From a virus, in IMG/VR virus record IMGVR_UViG_3300033145_000512, positions 1 to 29,960 of that record: a DNA stretch of 29,960 nt; one strand, written 5' to 3'. The notes beneath the pieces were generated by a model that saw only the letters and a program-made list of their open reading frames with translations, did no database searches and was not told where the DNA came from. How positions within the stretch are numbered: the first letter of the stretch is position 1; every line of letters starts with the position of its first letter. The position numbers and the translations under genes were made by a program. This document shows positions 14,065-22,788 of this stretch, piece after piece.

Positions 14065-15495
14065 ATGCCCATCCCCGGCCAAACTCTGACCATCCTCGAC
14101 CCCGGCCTAGGGCTGGTCGAGCCCGCCGTCAACACGCCGCTTGTCATTGGCGTTTCCTCAACTGGCACCGCTGACACCCTGGTGAGTGTGTCCTCCATGG
14201 CGCAAGCCCGCGCCGAGTGGGGGCAGGGCCCGTTGCCCGAGGAAGTGTGCCGTTGCCTGAGCGAGGGTGGCGGACCAGTGCTCGGCATGCGAACCGATGC
14301 CACCACGGCAGGCGCCGCGGGCGCAGTGACGCCGGGCGGCGGCAACGTCGGAACCGGAACCGTCACCGTGGCTGGCGCCGCGTTCGACCTCTACGAGGTG
14401 ATGCTTGAGGTGACCACGACCGGCGACGCCGGCATCGGCGCCTTCATCTATTCGCTCGACGATGGCCGCACCTACTCCGAGGAGCTGACCATTCCGGTCG
14501 GCTTGACCTACACCATCCCGGACACGAACCTCGTGCTGACCTTCGTTCCCGGCGCTGGCCCGGTGGAGTGGTCCGATGGTGACACCCATTGGTTTGACTG
14601 CACCGCCCCGATGTACACGACCGCCGACTTGGCTACCGCCATCACGGCGCTGACTGCCGACACGACCGAGTGGGCCTTCATGATTGCCACCGGCACCCAT
14701 GCCACGGGCGCCGCGGCTGCCACGATGTTCGGCGCGCTGGAAACGCATATGGCCACTTTCGCCTCCGCGTTCCGCTACGTGCGCTGCATCATGGACGGCG
14801 GCGACGAGGCGGGAGCCGCGGTCAATACCGCGCTGGACGCCGTGAGTGATAACCGAATCCTCGTTGCCTATCGCACCGCCGACACGACGAGCGCCAAGGC
14901 CCACGCTGGATTCGGCGCCCCGAAGATTCCGCTTGCCCACAACATCGGCGCGCGGGCTCACGCCTCGCTCATCTCGACGGACTTGGCCCGCGTGGCCTCC
15001 GGTTCGCTGACCGGCGTGCTTGCGATTGAGCACGATGAGCGGCTGACCGAAATTATGGACAGCCACCGTATCAGCACGGCGCGTACGTTCATTGGCCGCC
15101 CAGGATTCTACTTCACCAATGGCCGCCTCAAGTCCGCCCCCGGCAGTGACTTCCGCTATTGGCAGCACGGCCGCATCATGGACCTTGCATGCCGCACGGT
15201 CTACTTGCAGCAGCAAGTCTTCATCGGCATGGGCATCCGCACCAACGCGACTGGCACCATTGACGAGCGCGACGCCGTCCGCCTGGAGACGATTGTCCGC
15301 GAGGCGCTCAACGAGCAGCTGCTGCGGCCCAGCAATGCCGAGGGCGTTTCCGGTCACGTGTCGGCGCTGAATTACACGATTGACCGTACCAACAACGTGG
15401 AGACCACCGAGACGCTTCTGAGCGACGTGGCCATCCGGCCCCTCGGCTACGCCAAGTTCATCACCACGACGCTCGGCTACAGCTTGGCCGTCTAG
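14065..15495 (+). CDS. Contractile tail sheath protein, Mu gpL-like (DUF2586), 476 aa
   Basis: The sheath contracts to drive the tube through the host envelope. The protein starts 'MPIPGQTLTILDPGLG' and has the sheath core with 'AYRTADTTSAKAHAG', 'AHNIGARAHASLISTDLARV', 'TFIGRPGFYFTNGRLKS', 'YWQHGRIMDLACRTVYLQQQ' and the C-terminal 'VRPLGYAKFI'-like strand ('AIRPLGYAKFITTTLGY'). Residues about 88-190 form an inserted beta domain that probably faces outward. The length is normal for the family. It identifies the phage as a myovirus. Spacing to the tube gene is eight bases. Confidence 0.93.
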   Translation: MPIPGQTLTILDPGLGLVEPAVNTPLVIGVSSTGTADTLVSVSSMAQARAEWGQGPLPEEVCRCLSEGGGPVLGMRTDATTAGAAGAVTPGGGNVGTGTVTVAGAAFDLYEVMLEVTTTGDAGIGAFIYSLDDGRTYSEELTIPVGLTYTIPDTNLVLTFVPGAGPVEWSDGDTHWFDCTAPMYTTADLATAITALTADTTEWAFMIATGTHATGAAAATMFGALETHMATFASAFRYVRCIMDGGDEAGAAVNTALDAVSDNRILVAYRTADTTSAKAHAGFGAPKIPLAHNIGARAHASLISTDLARVASGSLTGVLAIEHDERLTEIMDSHRISTARTFIGRPGFYFTNGRLKSAPGSDFRYWQHGRIMDLACRTVYLQQQVFIGMGIRTNATGTIDERDAVRLETIVREALNEQLLRPSNAEGVSGHVSALNYTIDRTNNVETTETLLSDVAIRPLGYAKFITTTLGYSLAV

Positions 15496-15503
15496 GAGCA
15501 ACC

Positions 15504-15971
15504 ATGGCACTCACCTATCCGCTCATCAACGGCGTCAAGTTCGACTGGGCCACCATCGAAATCACCCTTGGCAGTGCCGGCATCTTCATCGGCATCACGG
15601 AACTGACCTACAGCGACAGCAACGACAAGGGCATCGTCCGCGGCACCGGCGTCGAGAAGCTTGCTCGCACCAAGGGAGAATACGACTCCGAGGGCAGCCT
15701 GACGATGTACAAGAAGGACTTTTCCGACTTCATCGCTGCGCTGACCAACGATGGCGAAACCGGCTACTATGATACGCCCTTTGACATCACCGTGATGTAC
15801 AGCGCGCCCGGTGGCGATGGCACCGTGACCGATCGCCTCATCGGCTGTGAGCTGAAGTCCACCGAGGGCGGCGGCTCGCAGGGCACCGACCCGTCAGCCG
15901 TGACGTTCGACCTGGACATCATGCACCTGGAGCTTGATGGCATCTTGCCTTTCACCAACATGCTGGTCTGA
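15504..15971 (+). CDS. Tail tube protein (155 aa)
   Basis: It directly follows the sheath gene with AGGAG seven bases upstream of the ATG. The beta-rich sequence includes 'KFDWATIEITLG', 'ITELTYSDSNDKGIVRGTG', 'GSLTMYKKDFSDFIAAL' and 'LIGCELKSTEGG', the pattern of Mu gpM/P2-type tube proteins. The length of 155 is typical. It forms the inner tube of stacked hexamers around the tape measure. Confidence 0.88.
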   Translation: MALTYPLINGVKFDWATIEITLGSAGIFIGITELTYSDSNDKGIVRGTGVEKLARTKGEYDSEGSLTMYKKDFSDFIAALTNDGETGYYDTPFDITVMYSAPGGDGTVTDRLIGCELKSTEGGGSQGTDPSAVTFDLDIMHLELDGILPFTNMLV

Positions 15972-16004
15972 CCATAGACCGGCCATAGCGACTGGAGACC
16001 CGCT

Positions 16005-16340
16005 GTGCCAAAGACCGAGACGACCGGAACCGAAGCCGAGCAACTCGACGCGCTTGCCAAAGAGCATGGTGAGCTGCACATCTACCGCACGCCGCACGGT
16101 GTGCTTGCTCTCAAGGCGCCCAGCCCGGGGGACTTCCAACGGTTCACCGACAAGCTGACGAGCGACAAGGGCAGCAAGTATGCAACCATGCGGGAGATCG
16201 TTCTCGCCTGTCGCGCGTACCCCGACCGCGAGGCGGCGCTGGAATTGGTCAAGCGGTACCCCGGCTTGGTGCTCCAGGCGGGCACCGCAATCAATGAACT
16301 GGCCGGCACCGAGTTTGAGGCCGAAGTAAAAAAAGGGTAG
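16005..16340 (+). CDS. Tail assembly chaperone, short (zero-frame) form (111 aa)
   Basis: A GTG start (16005) gives a 111-residue helical protein between tube and tape measure genes, the classical site for tail assembly chaperones, which bind the tape measure until the tube is built. It has 'IYRTPHGVLALKAPSPGDFQ' and 'YATMREIVLACRAYP'. Near its end the slippery A_AAA_AAA occurs two codons before the stop, giving a longer frameshifted form. Confidence 0.85.
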   Translation: MPKTETTGTEAEQLDALAKEHGELHIYRTPHGVLALKAPSPGDFQRFTDKLTSDKGSKYATMREIVLACRAYPDREAALELVKRYPGLVLQAGTAINELAGTEFEAEVKKG

Positions 16341-16522
16341 AAGGATGGCATAGCGCCCAGCGGGACCTTTGGAAGGCCGCTCGGGCGCTATTGGCGTTTC
16401 AGCGCTGCGAGTCAACCGACGCCGGTGGGCCCACGGAGCTGGCGATTGAGGGCGCGCTACTCATTGCGGAGCAGCACGACACCATCCGAGCATTCGGGAA
16501 AGCGTATCTGAAGACGAAGTGA
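16005..16522 (+). CDS. Tail assembly chaperone, -1 frameshift fusion (about 172 aa)
   Basis: The zero frame reads gta-aaa-aaa-ggg-tag at 16326-16340. A -1 slip on A_AAA_AAA (16328-16334) continues with agg-gta-gaa-gga-tgg and stays open for 62 codons to the TGA at 16520-16522, three bases before the tape measure start. The extension includes 'LWKAARALLAFQRC' and 'AIEGALLIAEQHDTIRAFGK', an ordinary coding composition. No separate start would make this segment alone. Lambda G/GT and Mu-like phages use the same scheme. The fused form is thought to bridge chaperone and tape measure. Confidence 0.85.
16328..16334 (+). other. -1 ribosomal frameshift slippery heptamer A_AAA_AAA
   Basis: Seven A bases are phased as A AAA AAA in the chaperone frame, the most slip-prone bacterial heptamer type. 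GAGG (16317-16320) lies a few bases upstream and could act as an internal Shine-Dalgarno stimulator. A strong stem-loop follows from 16351. The zero-frame stop is at 16338-16340. Confidence 0.85.
16351..16390 (+). other. Stem-loop downstream of the slippery site
   Basis: TAGCGCCC (16351-16358) pairs fully with GGGCGCTA (16383-16390). Inside, AGCGG (16359-16363) pairs with CCGCT (16377-16381), leaving C16382 bulged. Further in, CCTT (16366-16369) pairs with AAGG (16373-16376) around TGG. Together this makes 17 base pairs with two small bulges. Such structures stall ribosomes and stimulate -1 slippage. The gap from the slippery site (16 bases) is longer than the usual 5-9. Confidence 0.7.
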
Positions 16523-16525
16523 CCC

Positions 16526-18403
16526 ATGGCCAATTCAGCTGAATACGTAGTCAAACTCACCGACAAGGTGAGCGGACCTGCGAAAAAAGCCATGGCTGGG
16601 GTTGAGAAACTCACCGCATCCACCGTCAGATTCAACAAGGCGGGGCGAAGGGTAGACGCCGTAACAGGGAAATTCGTCAAGATTGGCGCAGCGGCTCAGA
16701 CCGCCGGGATTAGATTCAACAAGGCCGGTCGTGCAGTGGACGCCGTTACCGGCAAGTTCGTTAGTATGGGAGGCGGCGCCGGCCAAGCGGCCGTTGGGGT
16801 TAACAAACTAGGCGGCGGCATCGGAGCAATGCTGTCTAAGCTGGCGGCAATCGGCTTCGTGGTTGGCATCGCCCAGCGGGCCTTGGCGCTATTGCAGCAA
16901 GGCGTGGTGGCGCTAGCATCGGCGTTCATCAAATCGATAGCGGCCGCCGAATCGCTCCAGTTCTCCCTCACCCGCTTCCTTGGCAGTGGCTCCAAAGCCA
17001 CAGCTGCGCTCAAAAGGGTGAGCAACATAGCCAACACGCTCGGGCTTGACTTCCAAACCGCGGCGGGCAACTTCAAAAACTTCATCTCAGCGGGCTTCAC
17101 CGAGCTGGAATCCGAGAACCTGCTGAAATTCAAGGCCGACCTGTTGGCCCTTGGCGACGGCAGCGACACGGCGCGGCAGCGAATCGAGGAAGCCTTCGTC
17201 CAAGTCGAAAAGGCGATGGCCACCGGGCGCATTGAGGCGGATCAGTTCAACTCGATTCTGGCAAACCTGCCCGTCACGAAGATGCAGGTGCTGCAAAAGC
17301 TGGCTGACAAGACCGGGCAGAGTGTAGAGGCGCTCGCCAAAATGGACGTCACCAAACTCCCGGTCAAGGCGCTGATGCAGGCGTTCCAAGAGGCGACGCT
17401 TGCCGCAACGAACACGGGCAAGCTTGGCGATGCAGCGATGCAAAAGATGTTCTCCACCGTGAGCGGCGCGGCGGGCTTCATCAAGACGCGGTTGGTCAAC
17501 GTCCTAGACGACCTGGCTCGCCGCGTTGGCCCCGCCATCGGCGCCAAACTGCTGCCGGTGTTCGAAAAGCTCATCACCTTTATGCAGTCGCCCGCCTTCG
17601 GCGACTTCATCACGAATATCGCAGACAAGATTGTCGACGCGCTGGACTCGGCGATCGACTCGGCGATCGAATTCATCGAGATGTTCGACACTGACGATCC
17701 GTCGCTCATCAAGGACCTGGCCGTCACGTTCTGGGAAGTCCACGCTGCGGTCAGCGCCGTCACCGACGTGTTTGGCATGGTGAAGGCCGCCATCGCCGCG
17801 ACCTTCCCGCCGTCAAGCATCGTCGTTCAGGTGCTCCGACTCATGGCACAGGTGTGGCTCGTCGTCGCCAAGGCCATCCTGGGCGTCGTCAGCATCATCA
17901 CCGGCGCGCTCGGCCAAGCGCTGTCCTTCGTCATCGAGAAGATCGCGTGGCTAGTGGAAACGATCACCGGTATTGAGATTGACACGTCCAGCGTAGGGTC
18001 AAGCATCATCAGTGGTATCGTGAGCGGCATCCTGGCCGGCGCAAGCGCCGTGGTCGAAGCGCTCGGCGGTGTCGTGGACGCTGCCATCTCTTCTGTCAAG
18101 TCCAAGCTCGGCATCGCTTCCCCGTCCAAGGTGTTCGCCGGCATCGGCAAGATGACCGCCGTGGGTTACGCGCAAGGCGTGGAAGCCGAGGGCCCGACCG
18201 TTGCCGCAGCGTCCGCCGGCATGGTCACGCCGAAGGCCCCAGCGGGCGGCGGACCGGTCACCGTGAACCAAACGAACAACAGCGACATCACGGTCAACGA
18301 GGCCGAGTCGGCGTCAGCCACAGCCAAGGAAGTCAAGAAGCAACAGGCGCTCGCATTCGCTGACGCCATGGAACGGCTGGCACTGGAGATGGGCACGGTA
18401 TGA
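16526..18403 (+). CDS. Tail tape measure protein (625 aa)
   Basis: This long helical protein sets tail length and fills the tube; by the usual 1.5 angstrom per residue it predicts a tail of about 90-95 nm (inference). It has a duplicated N-terminal unit ('FNKAGR.VDAVTGKFV' at residues 34-51 and 62-79), hydrophobic segments around 95-132 and 430-460, and a tape-measure core with 'VEKAMATGRIEADQFNSIL' and 'LAKMDVTKLPVKALMQAF'. The C-terminus is a charged helix. It starts three bases after the frameshift product and ends in an ATGA overlap. Confidence 0.92.
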   Translation: MANSAEYVVKLTDKVSGPAKKAMAGVEKLTASTVRFNKAGRRVDAVTGKFVKIGAAAQTAGIRFNKAGRAVDAVTGKFVSMGGGAGQAAVGVNKLGGGIGAMLSKLAAIGFVVGIAQRALALLQQGVVALASAFIKSIAAAESLQFSLTRFLGSGSKATAALKRVSNIANTLGLDFQTAAGNFKNFISAGFTELESENLLKFKADLLALGDGSDTARQRIEEAFVQVEKAMATGRIEADQFNSILANLPVTKMQVLQKLADKTGQSVEALAKMDVTKLPVKALMQAFQEATLAATNTGKLGDAAMQKMFSTVSGAAGFIKTRLVNVLDDLARRVGPAIGAKLLPVFEKLITFMQSPAFGDFITNIADKIVDALDSAIDSAIEFIEMFDTDDPSLIKDLAVTFWEVHAAVSAVTDVFGMVKAAIAATFPPSSIVVQVLRLMAQVWLVVAKAILGVVSIITGALGQALSFVIEKIAWLVETITGIEIDTSSVGSSIISGIVSGILAGASAVVEALGGVVDAAISSVKSKLGIASPSKVFAGIGKMTAVGYAQGVEAEGPTVAAASAGMVTPKAPAGGGPVTVNQTNNSDITVNEAESASATAKEVKKQQALAFADAMERLALEMGTV

Positions 18404-19047
18404 GCGACGCAACCATCTTCACCGGCTTGCAGTTCTTCGGCGGCGGGGAACTTGACTCATACGAGTGGGACTACCTGTACCTCGCCGGGCAGCAATGGCC
18501 GGGCATCTGTGAGGTGACGGGCTCGGGTGTGAGCCGGCGCATCGATGCGAAGGCCACCAAGGGCTCAGACGGCGCCGTGCTCAAGGATAACGGCATGGAC
18601 CTAGCGAAGCTCACGCTCAAGCTGACGCTATGGGACGCCGACCAGTGGGCCAACGTGCAGGCGCTGTTGCCCACGGTGCATCCTCGCCGAGCCGGTGGCG
18701 CGCGCAACCCAACGAGTATCAGCACGCCATACACCAAGCTCCTCGGCATCAATAACATCTACATCAAGTCGATTGGCATTCCGCAGCTGGACAAGACGAA
18801 GCAAATCCTCACGCTCACCATGCAGGCCATCGAATGGGTGCCCGCGCCCAAGCCGGTCAAGCACGCGGCGGGCGGCGGCTCCTCATCGGGCACCGACTGG
18901 GACAAGCTCGGCAATGCGGTCGACCAGATTGGCGACGCGGCAGCCGACGCTTACGACGACAGTCCAGCGGAGCATGCGGTTGACGGCGTGACTGGCATCG
19001 CCGGTGACATCGTGGATGGCTTCCTCGACAACATCGGGCTCGGTTGA
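18400..19047 (+). CDS. Baseplate/tail protein after tape measure (215 aa)
   Basis: It is coupled to the tape measure by ATGA. Residues 1-155 are beta-rich ('TIFTGLQFFGGGELDSYEWD', 'LAKLTLKLTLWDADQW', 'LLGINNIYIKSIGIP', 'LTLTMQAIEW'). A Gly/Ser linker leads to an acidic, helical C-terminus. In Mu this position is filled by gpN, and in many myoviruses by a baseplate protein at the tube's end. The exact family is not recognised; a role in joining tape measure and hub is inferred from place. Confidence 0.6.
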   Translation: MSDATIFTGLQFFGGGELDSYEWDYLYLAGQQWPGICEVTGSGVSRRIDAKATKGSDGAVLKDNGMDLAKLTLKLTLWDADQWANVQALLPTVHPRRAGGARNPTSISTPYTKLLGINNIYIKSIGIPQLDKTKQILTLTMQAIEWVPAPKPVKHAAGGGSSSGTDWDKLGNAVDQIGDAAADAYDDSPAEHAVDGVTGIAGDIVDGFLDNIGLG

Positions 19048-20246
19048 TGGCGTCGTCGTACACCCTCAACGGCGCATCGCTGATTGACGCGCAGGTGTAC
19101 GAGCCGCGTGTTGGATGCTGGACCGCTGACGTTGAGGTGGACAGCGACGAGACTTTCGCCGGCTCCGTCACACTCGCGCTCGGTTCGGTCTCGCTTGTCG
19201 GTACCGTGTTCCGCGGCGGGCTCGAGGGCGGGCGCTGGGTTGGCCGCATCGTCGGCGGCGCAGGCGGGCTGAGCGCCACCCTCCCGCCGAAGAACTACGC
19301 GGGTGCCACGCTCCAGCACGTCGTGGACGACATCATTCGCGAATCGGGCGAGACGCTTGCCGCCGCTTCCGCGTCACTGACCGGCGAGGTCCGGGTCAAC
19401 TGGCACCGCACGCGCGGACCGGCTGGCCACGCGCTCCAGGCGGTCGCTGACGAGCTTTCAGTACCGTGGCGCATGACGAGGGCGGGGACCATCCTGCTCG
19501 GCGCTCAGACGGCTACTGAGCTTGACACGGAGACGGTTGAGATTCTGGAGCGGCCCGACGTTGGGGCCATGGTCGTTGCCCCGGCAGAGGACCCCGAACT
19601 CCTCCCGGGCGTTCTGTTTGGTGGTCGCGAGGTGTCGTATGTGGCAACCGTCGTGGAAGCCGGCAAGCTGCGGCAGGAACTGTGGTTTGACGACACCCCC
19701 GGCAGCGTGACCGGGCGCATCAAGGGCAGCCTGCTGCGGTTCATCGACGCAGCGGTAGGGCGCAAGCTGCTCTATTCCTACCTGTGGCCATGCACCGTGG
19801 CGACTCAGGTGGGCGGCGCGCTTGAGGTGGTGCCAGACGATGCGGAGATCCGCGGCGGCGGGCTCGGCGTGGTCTACATCCGACACGGTCAACCGGGCTA
19901 CGAAACCACGGTTCCCGCCGGGGCGCGCTGCCTCGTTGGCTTCGAAGCGGGCGACCCGAAGCGGCCATACGTTGCGCAGTGGCTCGCCGGTACCGCCGTA
20001 ACCGAGGTGGAGTTTGATGGCGGCTCGCTCGACATGGCGCGCGATACCGATCCGATCATCGCCGGACACATGCTCTGGGATGCCACGATCCCGGTGATCT
20101 ACTGGGCGCCCGACATTCTTGGCGTGCCCGGTGCCTACGCGCCGATCCAGACCGTCTCCAACCCGGGCAACCCGCCCAATCCTGGCGACGCCGGCACGGC
20201 GCTCACCGGTACCATCACAGGCGGAAACCCGAAACTGAAAGCGTAA
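19047..20246 (+). CDS. Baseplate hub protein with C-terminal OB-fold-like region (399 aa)
   Basis: The ATG at 19047 shares a base with the previous stop. The N-terminal half resembles hub proteins of the Mu gpP/T4 gp27 type, including 'AGATLQHVVDDIIRESGE', a strand-rich region and 'ALQAVADELSVPWRM'. Residues about 250-315 end in 'PAGARCLVGFEAGDPKRPYV', the closing part of the OB fold seen in spike/baseplate assembly V proteins. So hub and spike base may be combined. The last 60 residues are Pro/Gly-rich. No separate spike gene is seen nearby. Identity as a hub is by sequence feel and gene order. Confidence 0.65.
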   Translation: MASSYTLNGASLIDAQVYEPRVGCWTADVEVDSDETFAGSVTLALGSVSLVGTVFRGGLEGGRWVGRIVGGAGGLSATLPPKNYAGATLQHVVDDIIRESGETLAAASASLTGEVRVNWHRTRGPAGHALQAVADELSVPWRMTRAGTILLGAQTATELDTETVEILERPDVGAMVVAPAEDPELLPGVLFGGREVSYVATVVEAGKLRQELWFDDTPGSVTGRIKGSLLRFIDAAVGRKLLYSYLWPCTVATQVGGALEVVPDDAEIRGGGLGVVYIRHGQPGYETTVPAGARCLVGFEAGDPKRPYVAQWLAGTAVTEVEFDGGSLDMARDTDPIIAGHMLWDATIPVIYWAPDILGVPGAYAPIQTVSNPGNPPNPGDAGTALTGTITGGNPKLKA

Positions 20247-20247
20247 C

Positions 20248-20664
20248 ATGGCAGCAGACCTCGGCAGCGACTTCGCCTGCATTGACGACCTGGACGCAAA
20301 TCTGTCCGTGGTTGAGGGCCGCGTCGGGCTCGCACATGCTGCGGTGCGCCGAATCAGCACGCCACAGTTCGGATTGCACTACGATGGCAACTACGGATAC
20401 GACGTCCGCGACGAACTCGGCAAGCCGCAAGGGCAGCCCAACCGGCTCGCCGCGCATCGCATCGAATCCGAGGTGCTGAAAGACGAGCGGGTCGCAGACG
20501 TCGGCGCGAAGGTCGAGTTTGTGGCCGTGGCCGACAGCCCCGATAGGGCCAATGATGAGTTGGATATTACCATCTCGCTGACCGACGATGATGGTCCGTT
20601 TGAATTGACGGCGGCGCTGAGCGCAACCGGAATCACCGTGGAACTACTACAGGACGCCACCTAA
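20248..20664 (+). CDS. Baseplate wedge protein, gp25-like (Mu gp46-like), 138 aa
   Basis: The sequence has the T4 gp25/Mu gp46 features: an N-terminal region ('DFACIDDLD'), 'LAAHRIESEVLKDERVADVG' (the conserved 'DeRv' helix) and a final beta hairpin. Such proteins join the baseplate ring to the sheath start and help trigger contraction. The length is usual. It starts one base after the hub stop and shares a base with the next gene. Confidence 0.85.
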   Translation: MAADLGSDFACIDDLDANLSVVEGRVGLAHAAVRRISTPQFGLHYDGNYGYDVRDELGKPQGQPNRLAAHRIESEVLKDERVADVGAKVEFVAVADSPDRANDELDITISLTDDDGPFELTAALSATGITVELLQDAT

Positions 20665-21809
20665 TGCCGCTCACGCTTGACCAACTACGTACGCCGGTAA
20701 CCGAGGCGCAGGCGCTAGACGTCATCTTTGACGAGCTGGAATCGCTCGGGTTCAACACCACATCGTGGCAATCGGGCTCGGTGCAGCGCACATTCTGCCA
20801 GATGTTCGCCCGCGTCTATGCCGACTGGACGACGTACGTGGACTACATCGCCCGCTTCGCGTTCAACGAAACCTCGTCGGACGGCGCGCTGACCGAGTTT
20901 AGCGACAGCCACTATGATAATCAGCGGGTGGTCACGGTCAAGACCGCCGGCACCTACACGCTGACCGGCGGCGCGGTCGGGCCGCCGCACGTTGTGGCCA
21001 TCGGCAGCCTAGTGGTAGCCAACGCTGCGGGGCTGACGTTCCGCAACACAACCGGCGGCACCGTTCCGGCGAGCGGCACCGTTGTTGTGATCGTTGAAGC
21101 GGAGACGGCCGGCGCTGCCGGCAACGTGGCAAACAACACGCTAGACGTAATCCAAACCCCGCTCGCGGGTGTCACCGGCAACAACCCGCCCATCGCCCCG
21201 GCGGCAACATGGATCACGACGCAGGGCCTGGACGCAGAGGCTGACGCCACCCTGCAAGCGCGCAACACTTCCAAGTGGTCGACGCTCAGCTACGCATCGC
21301 CGGCAGAGGCATACGTCAACTGGGCGCTGACCGCTGACACCGACATCTCTCGGGCGCTAGTGGACGACACCAACCCGCGCGGGTCCGGCACGCTGGACGT
21401 GTACATCGCTCGCAACAACGGCGCCGCCATCGGCGCTGACGTGACCACGGTCCAGGCGTACATTGACGACCGCCGACCCGTGACCGCCGACCCCGAGGTG
21501 ATTGCCGCTAGCGCCGCGGTCCAGGCGTTCACCGCGACCATCTACGTCACCGCGGCGCTGAACAACGCGACCAAGCAAGCCGAGATTGAAACGGCGCTTG
21601 CGACCTACATCAACGGGCTGCCCATCGGCGGCACCGTCCTGCCGGGCGGCACACAGGGCTACATGCTGCACACCGAGTTGACGCAGGCAATCAGCGAAGT
21701 GGTCGGCGTCGAGAACATCGCGTGGACCACACCCGCTGCCAACGTCAACATCACCGCGACAGCCGTCATGACCGTGGGCGTCGTCACGTTCACCTACACC
21801 GATATCTAG
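20664..21809 (+). CDS. Baseplate J-like protein (Mu gp47-like), 381 aa
   Basis: Baseplate_J proteins build the wedge arms. Present are an N-terminal helical domain with 'SVQRTFCQMFARVYADW', 'SDSHYDNQRV', a beta region with 'AAGLTFRNTTGGTVPASGTV', 'IEAETAGAAGNV'-type strand ('VEAETAGAAGNVANNT'), then 'DAEADATLQARNTSKWSTLS' and 'VYIARNNGAAIGADV', the J-family signature. The C-terminal 'TAVMTVGVVTFTY' strand closes the domain. Order after the gp25-like gene is the standard one. Confidence 0.9.
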   Translation: MPLTLDQLRTPVTEAQALDVIFDELESLGFNTTSWQSGSVQRTFCQMFARVYADWTTYVDYIARFAFNETSSDGALTEFSDSHYDNQRVVTVKTAGTYTLTGGAVGPPHVVAIGSLVVANAAGLTFRNTTGGTVPASGTVVVIVEAETAGAAGNVANNTLDVIQTPLAGVTGNNPPIAPAATWITTQGLDAEADATLQARNTSKWSTLSYASPAEAYVNWALTADTDISRALVDDTNPRGSGTLDVYIARNNGAAIGADVTTVQAYIDDRRPVTADPEVIAASAAVQAFTATIYVTAALNNATKQAEIETALATYINGLPIGGTVLPGGTQGYMLHTELTQAISEVVGVENIAWTTPAANVNITATAVMTVGVVTFTYTDI

Positions 21810-21810
21810 C

Positions 21811-22779
21811 ATGGGAAACTTCCGCGAATTCGTCGCCAATATCTCGCCGCCGTGGTTGCGCCGCGCCAACGGTGAGCGGTTCGTCGGGATGACCATCGGT
21901 CTCATGTCGGACCTCGTGTCCGAGGGCGCCGCGCAGGCGCTCAAAGCGTCGTGGCTGCTCAGCGACACGTCGCCGCCCGACGCGCTGCCCGAGATTGGCA
22001 CCGAGCGCAGCATGCCGCGGTACTACGCCGACAGCGACGACACATATCGGGCCCGGCTGCATGCGGCGTGGGCTGCCTGGCAGTTCGCCGGCAACGAAGA
22101 GGGTACCGGCGGGCTCGGTATCGTGGCGCAGTATGTCGCCATGGGTCTGCCGAACGTGTCAATCGTGCCGGCAGAGAACGCGGACCATCGCCCCGAGCGC
22201 CGGTCATGGCGGTTCGAACTGGTGCCCACCATCGTCGTCGATGACGCCGGCCTGACGTATGTCGCCAACTACCTCGCCTTGGGTGACTCGGCCATCATAA
22301 TCCCGGCCGGCTACGACTTCGCCACCGCCGGCTTTGAAGCTGGGCGCACGGTGACCATCATCGGAACATCGCTGAATGATGGCACGCACGACATCACGTG
22401 GGCCGGTAACGTCCTGATCCTCGACGGCATCGTGCTGTCAGACGAGGGCCCGGTAGCGGGCTCATGGATAGACGGCACCGAGTTCTCCCGCTTCGCTGTG
22501 GTCATCGAAGAGGGGCACCCGTGGGTGCCGTGGACCTATGGCAGCGGCGCAGTGTACGGCTCCGATGACGCGTCTCCCACGTATGGCAGCACGGCAACGG
22601 TCGGCGAGGTGCGCAGCGCCAAGGCAATCGCACGCAAGTGGTCGCCCGGTCACGCCATCAACCCGTACATCTACATCATCTTCGACGGCGAGTACTACGG
22701 CGACCCCGATCGGCTGTACGGCGACGCCGCCTATGTCTACGGCACCGGCACCAACATCAAATGGGCCCACCAAGTTTGA
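21811..22779 (+). CDS. Baseplate/tail protein, Mu gp48-like, with C-terminal beta domain (322 aa)
   Basis: The start is one base after the J-like stop. Residues 1-110 carry 'FREFVANISPPWLRR', 'PPDALPEIGTERSMPRYYAD' and 'YRARLHAAWAAWQFAG', as in Mu gp48/P2 gpI-type wedge-tip proteins that carry the fibres. A beta-rich insert (about 140-235) is followed by a Tyr/Gly-rich 'YGSGAVYGSDD...YGST' stretch and 'ARKWSPGHAINPYIYI', a motif I recall from tail proteins of this kind. The adhesin genes follow directly. Confidence 0.7.
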   Translation: MGNFREFVANISPPWLRRANGERFVGMTIGLMSDLVSEGAAQALKASWLLSDTSPPDALPEIGTERSMPRYYADSDDTYRARLHAAWAAWQFAGNEEGTGGLGIVAQYVAMGLPNVSIVPAENADHRPERRSWRFELVPTIVVDDAGLTYVANYLALGDSAIIIPAGYDFATAGFEAGRTVTIIGTSLNDGTHDITWAGNVLILDGIVLSDEGPVAGSWIDGTEFSRFAVVIEEGHPWVPWTYGSGAVYGSDDASPTYGSTATVGEVRSAKAIARKWSPGHAINPYIYIIFDGEYYGDPDRLYGDAAYVYGTGTNIKWAHQV

Positions 22780-22788
22780 GGAAACACA

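Noticed and set aside
14158-15510. Long antisense open frame opposite the tail sheath gene
   Set aside because: The sheath is unmistakable on the plus strand; the antisense product is Gly/Arg/Val-rich without recognisable motifs.
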